Assembly (NCBI GenBank): GCA_009914575.1
Contig: WNEB01000001.1
Span: 1-32,432 of the forward strand
Length of the DNA stretch: 32,432 nucleotides
Origin: Burkholderia gladioli
GTDB lineage: Bacteria > Pseudomonadota > Gammaproteobacteria > Burkholderiales > Burkholderiaceae
Reading direction: 5' to 3'
The translations under genes and the position numbers were made by a program. A model generated the notes under the pieces. The model did no database searches. It saw nothing but the letters and a program-made list of their open reading frames with translations, and had not been told where the DNA came from. Positions 22,736 through 30,834 of the stretch are shown here, piece after piece. How positions within the stretch are numbered: position 1 is the stretch's first letter; every line of letters begins with the position of its first letter.

Positions 22736-24142
22736 TCATTGTGCGTCGGGCGTCGCGCCCGTCGCGGGTTGATTCGTCAGCGCGTCGACCACGCGCTCCA
22801 TCTTCGTGTAACGCGAGCCCTTCACCAGCACCGTGGCCGCCGCGCCGTAGCGGGCGGCGTCGAGCGCCGCGAGCAGCGCGCTGATCTCGCCGAAATGCTG
22901 CGCGGCCGGGCCGTAGGCGGCGCAGGCATCGCGCGTAGCGTCGCCCGTGGCGTAGAGCGCATGGATGCCGTGCTCGCGCGCATAAGCGCCGATCTCGCGA
23001 TGGAACGCCGGGCCTTCGTCGCCGACCTCGCCCATCTCGCCGATCACCAGCACGCGCGGCGCAGCCTGTTGGGCCAGCACGTCGATCGCGGCACGCATCG
23101 AATCGGGATTCGCGTTATAGCTGTCGTCGATCACCGCCGCCCCGGCCAGCGACGTCACCGTCGCACGCTTGACCTGCAGACGGCCCTTGACCGGCTCGAA
23201 CGCTTCGAGGCCGGCGCGGATCGCGTCGAGCGGCACGTTCGCCGCGAGCGCCGCCGCCGTGGCCGCGAGCGCGTTGCGCGCGTTGTGCGCGCCCAGCGCC
23301 TGCAGGCGCACGTCGAGCGCGCCGACCGGCGTTGCGATGGCCAGCACGCCGCCCTGCATGGTGCCCGTCACCGCCGCGTCGGTCGTGCCGGTGCCGTCGT
23401 TCAGCGCGAAATCGACGACCTGGTTGCCGGTGGCCGCCACGCGCCAGATTCCTGCGTATTTGTCGTCGGACGGAAACACCGCGACGCCGTCCGGCGCCAG
23501 CGCGTGGATCACCGACGCGTGTTCGAGCGCGACGGCCTCGACCGTCGCCATGAATTCCTGATGCTCGCGCTGCGCGTTGTTGACGAGCGCGACCGTGGGC
23601 GCGGCGATCTTCGCGAGCGTCTGCGTCTCGCCGGGGTGATTCATCCCCAGTTCGATCACGGCGAGCCGGTGCCCGGGCGCGAGCCGCAACAGCGTCAACG
23701 GCAGGCCGATGTCGTTGTTGAAGTTGCCGGCCGTCGACAGCCGGGCTTCCTTGCCCACCGCCGCCGCGAACACCGACGCGATCATTTCCTTGACGGTGGT
23801 CTTGCCGTTGCTGCCCGTCACGGCGACCAGCGGCCCCGTGAAACGAGCGCGCCAGCCATGCGCGAGCGCGCCCAGCGCCACGCGCGTGTCGGCCACCTTC
23901 AGTTGCGCCAGCGCGACCGGCGCGTCGTCGCGCGACACCAACGCCGCGCTCGCGCCGTGTGCGGCGACGTCGGCGAGAAAATCGTGCGCGTCGAACCGGT
24001 CGCCCTTCAGCGCGACGAACAGATCGCTTTCGCCCGCCGTGCGGCTGTCAGTGGCCACGCGCGAGAACGCGACGTTCCCGTCGCCGACGACGACCGCGCC
24101 CGGAATCAGCTCGGCGGCTTCGCGTAGGGTCAGCATCGTCAT
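22736..24142 (-). CDS. murF: UDP-MurNAc-tripeptide-D-Ala-D-Ala ligase MurF
   Basis: MurF adds the D-Ala-D-Ala dipeptide made by Ddl, completing the cytoplasmic pentapeptide precursor. The 468-aa product starts MTMLTLREAAELIPGAVVVG and contains VATDSRTAGESDLFVALKGD in the first domain. The ATP loop is VAVTGSNGKTTVKEMIASV; NFNNDIGLPLTLL, ELGMNHPGE and DDSYNANPDSMRAAIDVL follow. ATG 24142 overlaps the murE stop as ATGA; a second Met two codons later is possible. No defect is seen. Confidence 0.95.
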   Translation of the reverse strand: MTMLTLREAAELIPGAVVVGDGNVAFSRVATDSRTAGESDLFVALKGDRFDAHDFLADVAAHGASAALVSRDDAPVALAQLKVADTRVALGALAHGWRARFTGPLVAVTGSNGKTTVKEMIASVFAAAVGKEARLSTAGNFNNDIGLPLTLLRLAPGHRLAVIELGMNHPGETQTLAKIAAPTVALVNNAQREHQEFMATVEAVALEHASVIHALAPDGVAVFPSDDKYAGIWRVAATGNQVVDFALNDGTGTTDAAVTGTMQGGVLAIATPVGALDVRLQALGAHNARNALAATAAALAANVPLDAIRAGLEAFEPVKGRLQVKRATVTSLAGAAVIDDSYNANPDSMRAAIDVLAQQAAPRVLVIGEMGEVGDEGPAFHREIGAYAREHGIHALYATGDATRDACAAYGPAAQHFGEISALLAALDAARYGAAATVLVKGSRYTKMERVVDALTNQPATGATPDAQ

Positions 24143-25683
24143 TCGTTGCCGCGGTGTGCGTGCGTCGCGCGCGCGGCCAATGCGAGCCGCGCGTGGTCCT
24201 GATCCGAGAATTCGCGTTTCTTGCCCATGATTTCCTGTGTAGCTTCGTGGCCCTTGCCGGCGAGCAGCACGACGTCCTCGCGCGCCGCGCCGCGCACGGC
24301 CTGCAGGATCGCGCTGGCGCGATCCTCGATGCGTTGCGCGGCATCCGGCGCGCGCATGCCGGCGGCGATCTGTTCGATTATGGCGAGCGGCGCTTCGCTG
24401 CGCGGGTTGTCGCTCGTCACGACGACGCGATCGGCCAGCGGCTCGGCAATGCCGCCCATCAGCGGACGCTTGGTGGTGTCGCGATCGCCGCCGCAGCCGA
24501 ACATGCAGACCAGCGCGCCGCCGCGCGCGGCCGCGATCGGGCGCAAGGCTTCGAGCGTCTTTTCGAGCGCGTCGGGCGTGTGCGCGTAATCGACCACCAC
24601 GAGCGGTTCGTCGCTCGCAATTCGGCCGCCGAGCCGCTGCATGCGACCGTTCACCGATTCGAGCCGGCGCAGTTCGGCGAGCGCCGCGTCGAACGGCACA
24701 TCGGCCACCAGCAGCGTGCCGAGCACGGCCAGCAGGTTGCTCACGTTGAACAGGCCGAGCGTGCCGACTTCGACATCGGCATCGCCCCACGACGACGCCA
24801 GGCGGAACACCGTGCCGGCGGCGGTGGCGCGGATGTCGTGCGCGATCAGTTCGCGATCGGCGCCGGGCGCGCCGGCGCGATCGCCGATACCGTACGCCAC
24901 GGTGGGCGTGCGCCCGGCCAGCGCCGCGATCAGGCGTTCGCCGGCTGCGTCGTCGCGGTTGACGATCGCATGGCGCAGCCCGCGCCAGGCAAACAGCTTC
25001 GCCTTCGCGGCCTCGTAGGCCTCGAAGGTGCCGTGGTAATCGAGGTGGTCCTGCGTCAGGTTTGTAAACACGGCGACGTCGAACGCCGTGCCGTTGACGC
25101 GGCCTTGCTGCAGCGCATGCGATGACACTTCCATCGCCACGGCCCGTGCGCCCTCGCCGCGCAGTTGCGCGAGGCTGCGCTGCAGTTGCGGCGCGTCCGG
25201 CGTGGTGAAGCCGGTGGCGACCAACCGGCCCGGCATGCCGCTGCCGAGCGTGCCGATCAGCGCGCACGGCGTGCGCAGCGCGCTGAGCGCCGTTGCGATC
25301 CATTGCGTGCAGGACGTCTTGCCGTTAGTGCCGGTTACGCCCACCGCGAACATGGCGTCGCTCGGGTCACCGTACCAACCGCTTGCGATCTCGCCGGCCA
25401 GCGCACCGAGGTCGGGCACGGCGTGCGCGACGGCGGCGTCGAGCGTGTCGACGGCGAAGCCTTCGGGCTGCACCAGCACGGCGACCGCGCCGCGCGACAG
25501 CGCGCCGGCGATGTGCTGACGGTTGTCGACGCCGTCCACCGCATAGGCGAGGAACCCGTCGCCCGGCTGCACCGCGCGCGAATCGGAATGAAGGTTCGCG
25601 CCGGGCTGCAAATGCGCACGCAGCCACGCGAGCGCAGCTGCGATTCGGGCGTGCGCCGGATGCGCGTTGCGTACGGCGCTCAT
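24139..25683 (-). CDS. murE: UDP-MurNAc-L-Ala-D-Glu:meso-diaminopimelate ligase MurE
   Basis: MurE adds the third amino acid of the stem peptide. The motif TSDNPRSE near the C-terminal third is the DNPR signature of enzymes that use meso-diaminopimelate, as expected for a Gram-negative. The 514-aa product has DSRAVQPGDGFLAYAVDG in the UDP-binding domain, the ATP loop GVTGTNGKTSCTQWIATAL, FTTPDAPQLQRSL, NLTQDHLDYHGTFEAYEAAK and VVDYAHTPDALEKTL. Its ATG at 25683 overlaps the ftsI stop (ATGA) and its stop overlaps the murF start. Intact. Confidence 0.96.
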   Translation of the reverse strand: MSAVRNAHPAHARIAAALAWLRAHLQPGANLHSDSRAVQPGDGFLAYAVDGVDNRQHIAGALSRGAVAVLVQPEGFAVDTLDAAVAHAVPDLGALAGEIASGWYGDPSDAMFAVGVTGTNGKTSCTQWIATALSALRTPCALIGTLGSGMPGRLVATGFTTPDAPQLQRSLAQLRGEGARAVAMEVSSHALQQGRVNGTAFDVAVFTNLTQDHLDYHGTFEAYEAAKAKLFAWRGLRHAIVNRDDAAGERLIAALAGRTPTVAYGIGDRAGAPGADRELIAHDIRATAAGTVFRLASSWGDADVEVGTLGLFNVSNLLAVLGTLLVADVPFDAALAELRRLESVNGRMQRLGGRIASDEPLVVVDYAHTPDALEKTLEALRPIAAARGGALVCMFGCGGDRDTTKRPLMGGIAEPLADRVVVTSDNPRSEAPLAIIEQIAAGMRAPDAAQRIEDRASAILQAVRGAAREDVVLLAGKGHEATQEIMGKKREFSDQDHARLALAARATHAHRGNE

Positions 25684-27527
25684 CGGACGACTCCGGGACG
25701 ATTGTGCGTGTTGCTCGACACCACCATGTGATGGGCCGGCATGGCGGCGAGCCGCTCGGCGCCGGCCTTCGGCCCGGCGGGCTCCTTCGGCGTGTCGTCG
25801 TTCACGACCAGTTGCTTGACCGGCATGTTCGGCGGCACGTTCAGCGCGCGCAGCGTGTCGCCGACGATCGCCGAGAACACCGGGCCGGACACCTGACCGC
25901 CGAAGTGGCTGCCGGCGGTCGGCTCGTCGACCGAGACGGCCGCCACGATGCGCGGATTCGGCATCGGCGCCATGCCGACGAACGATGCGCGGTACTTCTT
26001 GTGGTCGTAGCCGCGGTCGACCTGCTTGTATGCCGTGCCGCTCTTGCCGCCGACGCGATAGCCGGGCACCGCCGCATCGGGCGACGTGCCGTTCTTCGTC
26101 ACGACGCTTTCGAGCATTTCGCGCACCTCGCGTGCCGTGGTGGGCGAAAACACCTGCGGACCTTGCGGCGGCTGCTTGTCGTCGGTCTTGAACAGCGACA
26201 GCGGCATCAGCTCGCCGTCGTGCGCGACCGCCGTGTAGGCGTGCGCGAGCTGGAACAGCGACACCGACAGGCCATAGCCGTACGACATGGTGGCCTGCTC
26301 GATCCGGCGCCAGCTCTTCCACGGGCGCAGGCGACCGGCCACGGCGCCGGGGAAGCCGACATTCGGCGCCTGGCCGAGGCCGATGCTCGTATACATATTC
26401 CACATTTCCTCGGGCCGCATCGTCATCGCGATCTTGGTCGCGCCGATGTTGCTCGACTTCTGGATCACGCCACCCACCGTCAGCACACCGAAGCCGGCAT
26501 CGTCGCTGATCGGCGCGCCGTCGAGCACGAAATGGCCGTTGCCGGTGTCGACCAGCGTGTTCGGCGACACGCGATGCAGGTCGAGCGCAAGCGACACAGT
26601 GAACGGCTTCATGATCGAGCCCGGCTCGAACGTGTCGGTCAGCGCGCGGTTGCGCAACTGCTCGCCCGTCAGGTGCGAGCGGTCGTTCGGGTTGTAGGTC
26701 GGGTAGTTGACGAGCGCCAGCACCTCGCCGGTACGCACGTCGACCACCATCGCCGCGCCGGCCTTCGCATGGAACTTCTCGACCGCGGCCTTCAGGTTGG
26801 CGTACGTGACGTACTGAATCTTGCTGTCGATCGACAGATCGACATCGGTACCGTTATGCGGCGGCAACTGCTCGTCGACATCCTCGACGATGTGGCCGAC
26901 GCGATCCTTGATCACGTGACGGCTGCCCGGCACGCCGGCCAGCAGCTTCTGGCCGGCCAGCTCGACGCCTTCCTGGCCTTCGTCCTCGACATTGGTGAAG
27001 CCGATCAGGTGCGCGGTGATCTCGCCTTCCGGATAGAAGCGCTTGTATTCGTTGCGTGCATAGATGCCGGGAATGTCGAGCGCGGCGACCTTGTCGGCCA
27101 CGTCGATCGGCACCTGCCGTTTCACGTAGACGAAGCTGCGATCGCCCGACAGCTTGCGGCGCAGCTCGGGCGTGCTCATGTCGAGCAGCTTGCCGAGTTG
27201 ATCGAGCTTGCCGGCGCCGAGGTCGTCCGGCACCGCTTCGGGAATCGCCCAGATCGCGCGCACGGGCAGGCTCGTCGCGAGCACTAGGCCGTTGCGATCG
27301 AGGATCTTGCCGCGCGTGGCCGGCAGCTCGAGCGTGCGCTGATAGCGGCTTTCGCCCTGCTTCTGATAGAACGCGTTGCCCGGCCCCTGAATCCAGAAGG
27401 CGCGCGCGGCCAGCGCGACGAAGGCCATGAACAGCATGAACACGACGAGCTTCGAACGCCACATCGGCAGATGCACCGACAGGACCGGGCTGGACGTGAA
27501 CTTCACGTTCGACTGGCGCTGCTTCAT
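25680..27527 (-). CDS. ftsI: Septal transpeptidase FtsI (penicillin-binding protein 3)
   Basis: FtsI crosslinks septal peptidoglycan in the periplasm. The 615-aa protein has a short cytoplasmic N-terminus, a single membrane helix at about residues 23-42 (KLVVFMLFMAFVALAARAFW), and a pedestal domain starting RYQRTLELPATRGKILDRNG. The transpeptidase domain has SxxK as SIMK near residue 304, SxN as SSN in IQKSSNIGATKIAM, and KSGT near residue 495 in GGKSGTAYKQ. Its ATG at 27527 overlaps the ftsL stop (ATGA) and its stop overlaps the murE start. No lesion is seen, which suggests the disrupted-looking ftsL just upstream is still translated. Confidence 0.96.
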   Translation of the reverse strand: MKQRQSNVKFTSSPVLSVHLPMWRSKLVVFMLFMAFVALAARAFWIQGPGNAFYQKQGESRYQRTLELPATRGKILDRNGLVLATSLPVRAIWAIPEAVPDDLGAGKLDQLGKLLDMSTPELRRKLSGDRSFVYVKRQVPIDVADKVAALDIPGIYARNEYKRFYPEGEITAHLIGFTNVEDEGQEGVELAGQKLLAGVPGSRHVIKDRVGHIVEDVDEQLPPHNGTDVDLSIDSKIQYVTYANLKAAVEKFHAKAGAAMVVDVRTGEVLALVNYPTYNPNDRSHLTGEQLRNRALTDTFEPGSIMKPFTVSLALDLHRVSPNTLVDTGNGHFVLDGAPISDDAGFGVLTVGGVIQKSSNIGATKIAMTMRPEEMWNMYTSIGLGQAPNVGFPGAVAGRLRPWKSWRRIEQATMSYGYGLSVSLFQLAHAYTAVAHDGELMPLSLFKTDDKQPPQGPQVFSPTTAREVREMLESVVTKNGTSPDAAVPGYRVGGKSGTAYKQVDRGYDHKKYRASFVGMAPMPNPRIVAAVSVDEPTAGSHFGGQVSGPVFSAIVGDTLRALNVPPNMPVKQLVVNDDTPKEPAGPKAGAERLAAMPAHHMVVSSNTHNRPGVVR

Positions 27528-28165
27528 CGCCGGCTCCCATGATCGGCTGCGGCCGACGAGCTCGGCAGCGGCGTGTCGACGGCCTTCACGGCGCCCGGGG
27601 GCAGCGTCAGGTACTGGGTGCGGTCGGTGACGATCGGCTGCATCTTCAGCGAATCGTTGGCGAGCTGCTCGATGCGCGACGTCTTGGACAGCGCGCTCTG
27701 CTGATATTGCAGTTGCGCGTAATCCTGCTGGAGCTGGTGCTCCTGCGATTGGGCGCGCTGCAACTGGAAGAAGATCTGACGCTGCTGATTGGTCGAATTG
27801 ACGACCGACAGGGCACAGCCCATCACGACGATCAGCAGGAAGATATTGAGGCCTCTCTTGCATTTCGAGTGGGTGGATTTTTCGCCTCTCTTGAATTTCG
27901 AGTGGGTGGATTTTTCCGGGTCAAGGGCGGGCGAAGCCCGGCGCAGCGAACCCTTGATGCGGAGAAATCTACGAGCACGCTTGAGGGCTCGGGCCAGGAA
28001 AAGCCTTGCGCCGCCTGGCCCCCGAGCCCGTCCGGCGGCGAGGACTTCCCCGCCTTGGGGCGGGGCTAGGGGTGGGAAGATACCGTTTTGCGACGTAGGT
28101 TTTCGTACCCCGGAGGCCCTTTTCACCCACTCAAATTTCAAGAGAGCCATATTGAGGCGGTTCAT
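27524..28165 (-). CDS. ftsL: Cell division protein FtsL with in-frame 102-codon insertion
   Basis: FtsL is a small bitopic division protein that pairs with FtsB and FtsQ and activates FtsWI. The native product can be reconstructed as about 111 aa: MNRLN, a membrane helix [17 protein letters not shown], then a periplasmic coiled coil ([20 protein letters not shown]) and a proline-containing tail. Here the repeat element sits after codon 5. The insert plus target duplication is 306 bp, so the frame is kept. The element has no stop, so a 213-aa chimera is predicted with about 102 extra, strongly basic residues ahead of the helix. No in-frame start codon was found between the element and the helix. 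ATG 28165 overlaps the rsmH stop and the stop overlaps ftsI. Confidence 0.85.
   Translation of the reverse strand: MNRLNMALLKFEWVKRASGVRKPTSQNGIFPPLAPPQGGEVLAAGRARGPGGARLFLARALKRARRFLRIKGSLRRASPALDPEKSTHSKFKRGEKSTHSKCKRGLNIFLLIVVMGCALSVVNSTNQQRQIFFQLQRAQSQEHQLQQDYAQLQYQQSALSKTSRIEQLANDSLKMQPIVTDRTQYLTLPPGAVKAVDTPLPSSSAAADHGSRR
27851..27883 (+). repeat. Partial tandem copy of the element's left terminal repeat
   Basis: These 33 bases repeat the first 33 bases of the element that follows at 27884, with one mismatch. At 11 codons they keep the ftsL frame and change the encoded Lys to Cys (SKCKRG against SKFKRG). It may be a relic of a second insertion at the same end, or of slippage or aberrant transposition. 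Confidence 0.85.
27851..28148 (+). mobile_element. 265-bp MITE-like repeat element, copy 3, with extra 33-bp left end
   Basis: The full element occupies 27884-28148. It is preceded at 27851-27883 by a second copy of its first 33 bases, differing by one base (TTGCATTTC against TTGAATTTC). The whole 298-bp insert is bounded by the target duplication ATATTGAG at 27843-27850 and 28149-28156, so the extra end belongs to the insert. It interrupts ftsL after codon 5. On the - strand its open frame joins the two ftsL parts. The copy differs from copies 1 and 2 at a few sites, for example CCAGGAAAAGCC for CCAGGCAAAGCC, and CGGAGGCCC for CGGCGGCCC. Confidence 0.92.
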
Positions 28166-29121
28166 GGCGCAACGCGCTCCGCGATGCGCATCACGGCGGA
28201 ACGTGCGCGCGGATTCGCGGCGACTTCGGCGTCGCTCGGGAACTTGCGACCGAGCAGCTTGAGCGGCGGCGACGGCAGATCGACTGCGCGGATCGGCAGG
28301 CGGCGATCGACTGCAGGCGCACTCGCGTGCGCCTGCATGAAACGTTTGACGATCCGATCCTCGAGCGAATGAAAGCTGATCACGACCAGCCGCCCCCCTT
28401 GCTCCAACGACGACAACGCGGCCTCTAGAACGACTTGGAGGTCCGCAAGCTCTTGATTGACGTGAATCCGTATAGCTTGAAAGGTGCGGGTTGCCGGATC
28501 CTTGCCCTTCTCGCGTGTCTTGACGGCGTGACCCACGATTTGGGCAAGCTCGCCCGTGCTGTCGAGGGGACCAAGGCGCTCGGATTCTGCCCGGCGAGCA
28601 ACAAGCGCCTTTGCAATCTGAAAAGCAAACCGTTCTTCCCCATAATCGCGTATCACCTGCGTCAGTTCCTGCAACGGCGCGCGGGCCAGCCAGTCGGCCG
28701 CCGATTCGCCACGAGTCGTATCCATCCGCATGTCGAGCGGGCCGTTCGCGCGGAAACTGAAACCGCGCTCGGGATCGTCGATCTGCGGCGAAGACACGCC
28801 CAGATCCAGCAACACGCCCGTCACGCGCGGCACGCCGCGTTCGGCGAGCGCGCCGCCGAGCGACGCAAAGCTGTCGTGCACGATCGAGAAGCGCGCGTCG
28901 CTGACCTGCTGCGCCGTCGCGATCGCGAGCGGATCCTTGTCGAAGGCGATCAGGCGGCCGCCTTCGGCCAGCCGGTCGAGCACCGCGCGGCTGTGGCCGC
29001 CGCGGCTGAACGTGCCGTCGACATAAAGGCCATCGGGCCGCGTCACGAGCGCATCGACTGCTTCATCGAGCAGCACCGTCCGGTGCTGAAATTCATTTCC
29101 CCTCGCGGGCGTCTCCGTCAC
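28162..29121 (-). CDS. rsmH: 16S rRNA (cytosine-1402-N4)-methyltransferase RsmH
   Basis: RsmH methylates N4 of C1402 in the 16S rRNA decoding centre using S-adenosylmethionine. Motifs are [14 protein letters not shown], the SAM loop [58 protein letters not shown], and the C-terminal [15 protein letters not shown]. The start is problematic. In related species the protein begins M-G-N-E-F-Q-H-R, but here that Met codon is AGG (29101-29103), with a GGAG site still in front of it. The GTG at 29121, six bases after the mraZ stop, would give 319 aa and is used here as the best in-frame option. Its stop overlaps the ftsL start (ATGA). Confidence 0.88.
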   Translation of the reverse strand: MTETPARGNEFQHRTVLLDEAVDALVTRPDGLYVDGTFSRGGHSRAVLDRLAEGGRLIAFDKDPLAIATAQQVSDARFSIVHDSFASLGGALAERGVPRVTGVLLDLGVSSPQIDDPERGFSFRANGPLDMRMDTTRGESAADWLARAPLQELTQVIRDYGEERFAFQIAKALVARRAESERLGPLDSTGELAQIVGHAVKTREKGKDPATRTFQAIRIHVNQELADLQVVLEAALSSLEQGGRLVVISFHSLEDRIVKRFMQAHASAPAVDRRLPIRAVDLPSPPLKLLGRKFPSDAEVAANPRARSAVMRIAERVAP

Positions 29122-29126
29122 CGCAA

Positions 29127-29555
29127 TCAGAAGGTGAAATTCTTCAGCGCATCGGGCATGCCCTGCGCCATCGCCGCCTGCTCCTTCGCGATGTAGGTTT
29201 GCGAATCCCACAGCTCGAAGTGACTACCCATTCCCAACAACATGACTTCCTTTTCAAGCCCGGCTGCCATGCGCAGCTCCGGCGATACGAGAATGCGGCC
29301 CGCGCTGTCGAGATCGACATCCGACGCGTTGCCGAGAAAAATGCGGCGCCACCAGTGCGCGTCCATCGGCAGTGCGGCGATCTTGGCGCGAAAAACTTCC
29401 CATTCCGGGCGCGGAAACAGCAACAGGCAGCCGTCCGGGTGCTTGGTCACAGTCACCCGTCCTTCTGCCTGTCCTTGCAGCGCCTCGCGATAACGAGAAG
29501 GGACCGACATCCGCCCTTTCGCATCGAGCGTCAGCGCCGACGCCCCTTGGAACAC
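29127..29555 (-). CDS. mraZ: Transcriptional regulator MraZ
   Basis: MraZ is an AbrB-fold DNA-binding protein that represses its own dcw promoter and forms ring-shaped oligomers. The 142-aa product has two SpoVT/AbrB-like repeats: [20 protein letters not shown] with SRYREAL, and [20 protein letters not shown]. The conserved DxxGR turns are visible in both (DAKGR, DSAGR). The start codon is GTG (29553-29555) rather than ATG. It is the first gene of the cluster, about 100 bases downstream of a sigma-70-type promoter whose start region carries MraZ-type repeats. Intact. Confidence 0.95.
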   Translation of the reverse strand: MFQGASALTLDAKGRMSVPSRYREALQGQAEGRVTVTKHPDGCLLLFPRPEWEVFRAKIAALPMDAHWWRRIFLGNASDVDLDSAGRILVSPELRMAAGLEKEVMLLGMGSHFELWDSQTYIAKEQAAMAQGMPDALKNFTF

Positions 29556-29627
29556 TTTCCGCCCTCCCGTTCGAGGTATCTCGACACTCGACTATGGCTG
29601 AGAATCTAACCGAAACTGTTTGCCAAA

Positions 29628-29662
29628 TCACACAAAACTACACTCCCTCACACTGTTTCCCA
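29628..29662 (-). promoter_or_regulatory. MraZ-binding box: four TGNNN repeats at 10-bp spacing
   Basis: On the - strand TGGGA (29658-29662), TGTGA (29648-29652), TGTAG (29638-29642) and TGTGA (29628-29632) recur with an exact 10-base period, each preceded by G. E. coli MraZ is known to bind TGGG-type repeats with about this spacing. Here the first box touches the -10 element, so binding would block transcription initiation. Confidence 0.75.
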
Positions 29663-29690
29663 CTTTAGAGGAAGGGTCAGGGACGGTCAA
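29662..29690 (-). promoter_or_regulatory. Pmra, sigma-70-type promoter of the dcw cluster
   Basis: On the - strand TTGACC (29685-29690) and TAAAGT (29662-29667) are exactly 17 bases apart. Transcription would start near 29655, about 100 bases before mraZ. The rest of the 374-base gap up to coq7 holds only the coq7 hairpin and AT-richer sequence with two TTGACGA-like repeats (about 29697-29716). Confidence 0.7.
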
Positions 29691-29894
29691 GGGCGGTTGA
29701 CGATTTTTTGACGAATTTTGTTAGTTAGAACAAGGACTTACGCTCACATCCTCACGCTGGCCCTGAAGCCAAAATTCGTTTGAAATGAATGGACTAGCGC
29801 GATATGTGGATGTGATACGTGAAAAGGCGCGCGCAAGCTGTCGTGATGGCGGGAGTTAGGGAGGCGGGAAAGTCCCGATTCGGCGATGAAGGCA

Positions 29895-29922
29895 GTGGGA
29901 CGCCAGCAGCTTCGCGTCCCAC
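29895..29922 (-). terminator. Hairpin just after coq7
   Basis: GTGGGACGC (29895-29903) and GCGTCCCAC (29914-29922) form a perfect 9-bp stem with a 10-base loop, seven bases past the coq7 stop. No U-run follows on the - strand, so it may be a weak terminator or an RNA-stabilising structure. Confidence 0.55.
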
Positions 29923-29929
29923 CGAAAAC

Positions 29930-30556
29930 TCAGAGATAGTAGGTAGTCCTCGTCATGACTTTCGAAGCCATCTGCATCATCCAGCGAGCCGGAGCCGGCA
30001 GCTCGGCACCGCCCGCATCGGCGGCGGTACGGCCATGCTTGGCTTCGTCGTCGCGCATCTGCTCGACGATCGCGCGCGAGGCCGAATCGGCCGCGGGCAG
30101 CTCGGACAGGTTGCTGTCGAGATGGCGCTCGACCTGGCGTTCCGTCTCGGCCATGAAGCCGAGGCTCGCCTTGTCGCCGAGCCGCCCCGCCACCAGACCG
30201 ATCGCCATGGCGCCGCCGAACCAGAGCGGGTTCAGCAGGCTCGGGCGCGAATCGAGCGACGTGAGCCGGTGCATGGTCCACGCGAGATGATCCTCCTCCT
30301 CGCGCGCCGACTCCTCGAACAGCGCCTTCAACGACGGCGACGCCGTCGACAGCTTCTGCGCCTGATACAGCGCCTGTGCGCACACCTCGCCGACGTGGTT
30401 GACCCGCATCAAGCCGGTCGCGTGCTTGCGCTCTTCCGCGCTCAGTTCCGGCGCGGCATCGCCATCCGGCAGCGGCACCGGGCGCGTCATGCGGCTCACG
30501 CCGGCGATCGCGCGCAGGCCTCGGTCGAATTCGCTAATCAGTTCATCGAACAGCAT
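29930..30556 (-). CDS. coq7: 2-polyprenyl-3-methyl-6-methoxy-1,4-benzoquinone monooxygenase Coq7
   Basis: Coq7 is the di-iron hydroxylase for the penultimate oxidation in ubiquinone synthesis, working at the inner membrane. The 208-aa protein has the ferritin-like iron ligands: the first Glu in [29 protein letters not shown] in helix two, [10 protein letters not shown], and MRDDEAKHG near the C-terminus. The ATG at 30556 ([15 protein letters not shown]) has GGAG upstream; a longer frame from 30637 is unlikely. It is the first gene beyond the dcw cluster on the - strand and is divergent from the porin gene. Confidence 0.94.
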   Translation of the reverse strand: MLFDELISEFDRGLRAIAGVSRMTRPVPLPDGDAAPELSAEERKHATGLMRVNHVGEVCAQALYQAQKLSTASPSLKALFEESAREEEDHLAWTMHRLTSLDSRPSLLNPLWFGGAMAIGLVAGRLGDKASLGFMAETERQVERHLDSNLSELPAADSASRAIVEQMRDDEAKHGRTAADAGGAELPAPARWMMQMASKVMTRTTYYL

Positions 30557-30652
30557 TCGGGATCTCCGGTCAGCCACTCGCCGCAGGGGTTCGTCAGTTG
30601 GTTGTTGCGCTAACTGATCCAATTCTGCCGCGAACATTGCGGTAAACCCCCG

Positions 30653-30681
30653 ATTTTAACCATTGTTGCCAAAATAGGACA
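30653..30681 (-). promoter_or_regulatory. Possible coq7 promoter
   Basis: On the - strand TAAAAT (30653-30658) is a good -10 box with TGTCCT 17 bases upstream as a weak -35. It is about 97 bases before the coq7 start. Weakly supported. Confidence 0.35.
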
Positions 30682-30834
30682 TGCGCCATGTCGCGTCGGC
30701 CTTTTCCTTTTTCGTGAAAATGCCTTGCGCTACAGTACGTGCGGCTACTCAGAAGTGAAGCGGGGCACCGAACCAACTCAAAAGCAAACGCCTCGCCAGA
30801 TAAAAATCATTCTGTAATCCTTGGAGATCGTCGA

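Noticed and set aside
29697..29716. TTGACGA-like direct repeats upstream of Pmra as an operator
   Set aside because: Only two short AT-rich copies, not symmetrical, and with no known regulator; too weak to call.
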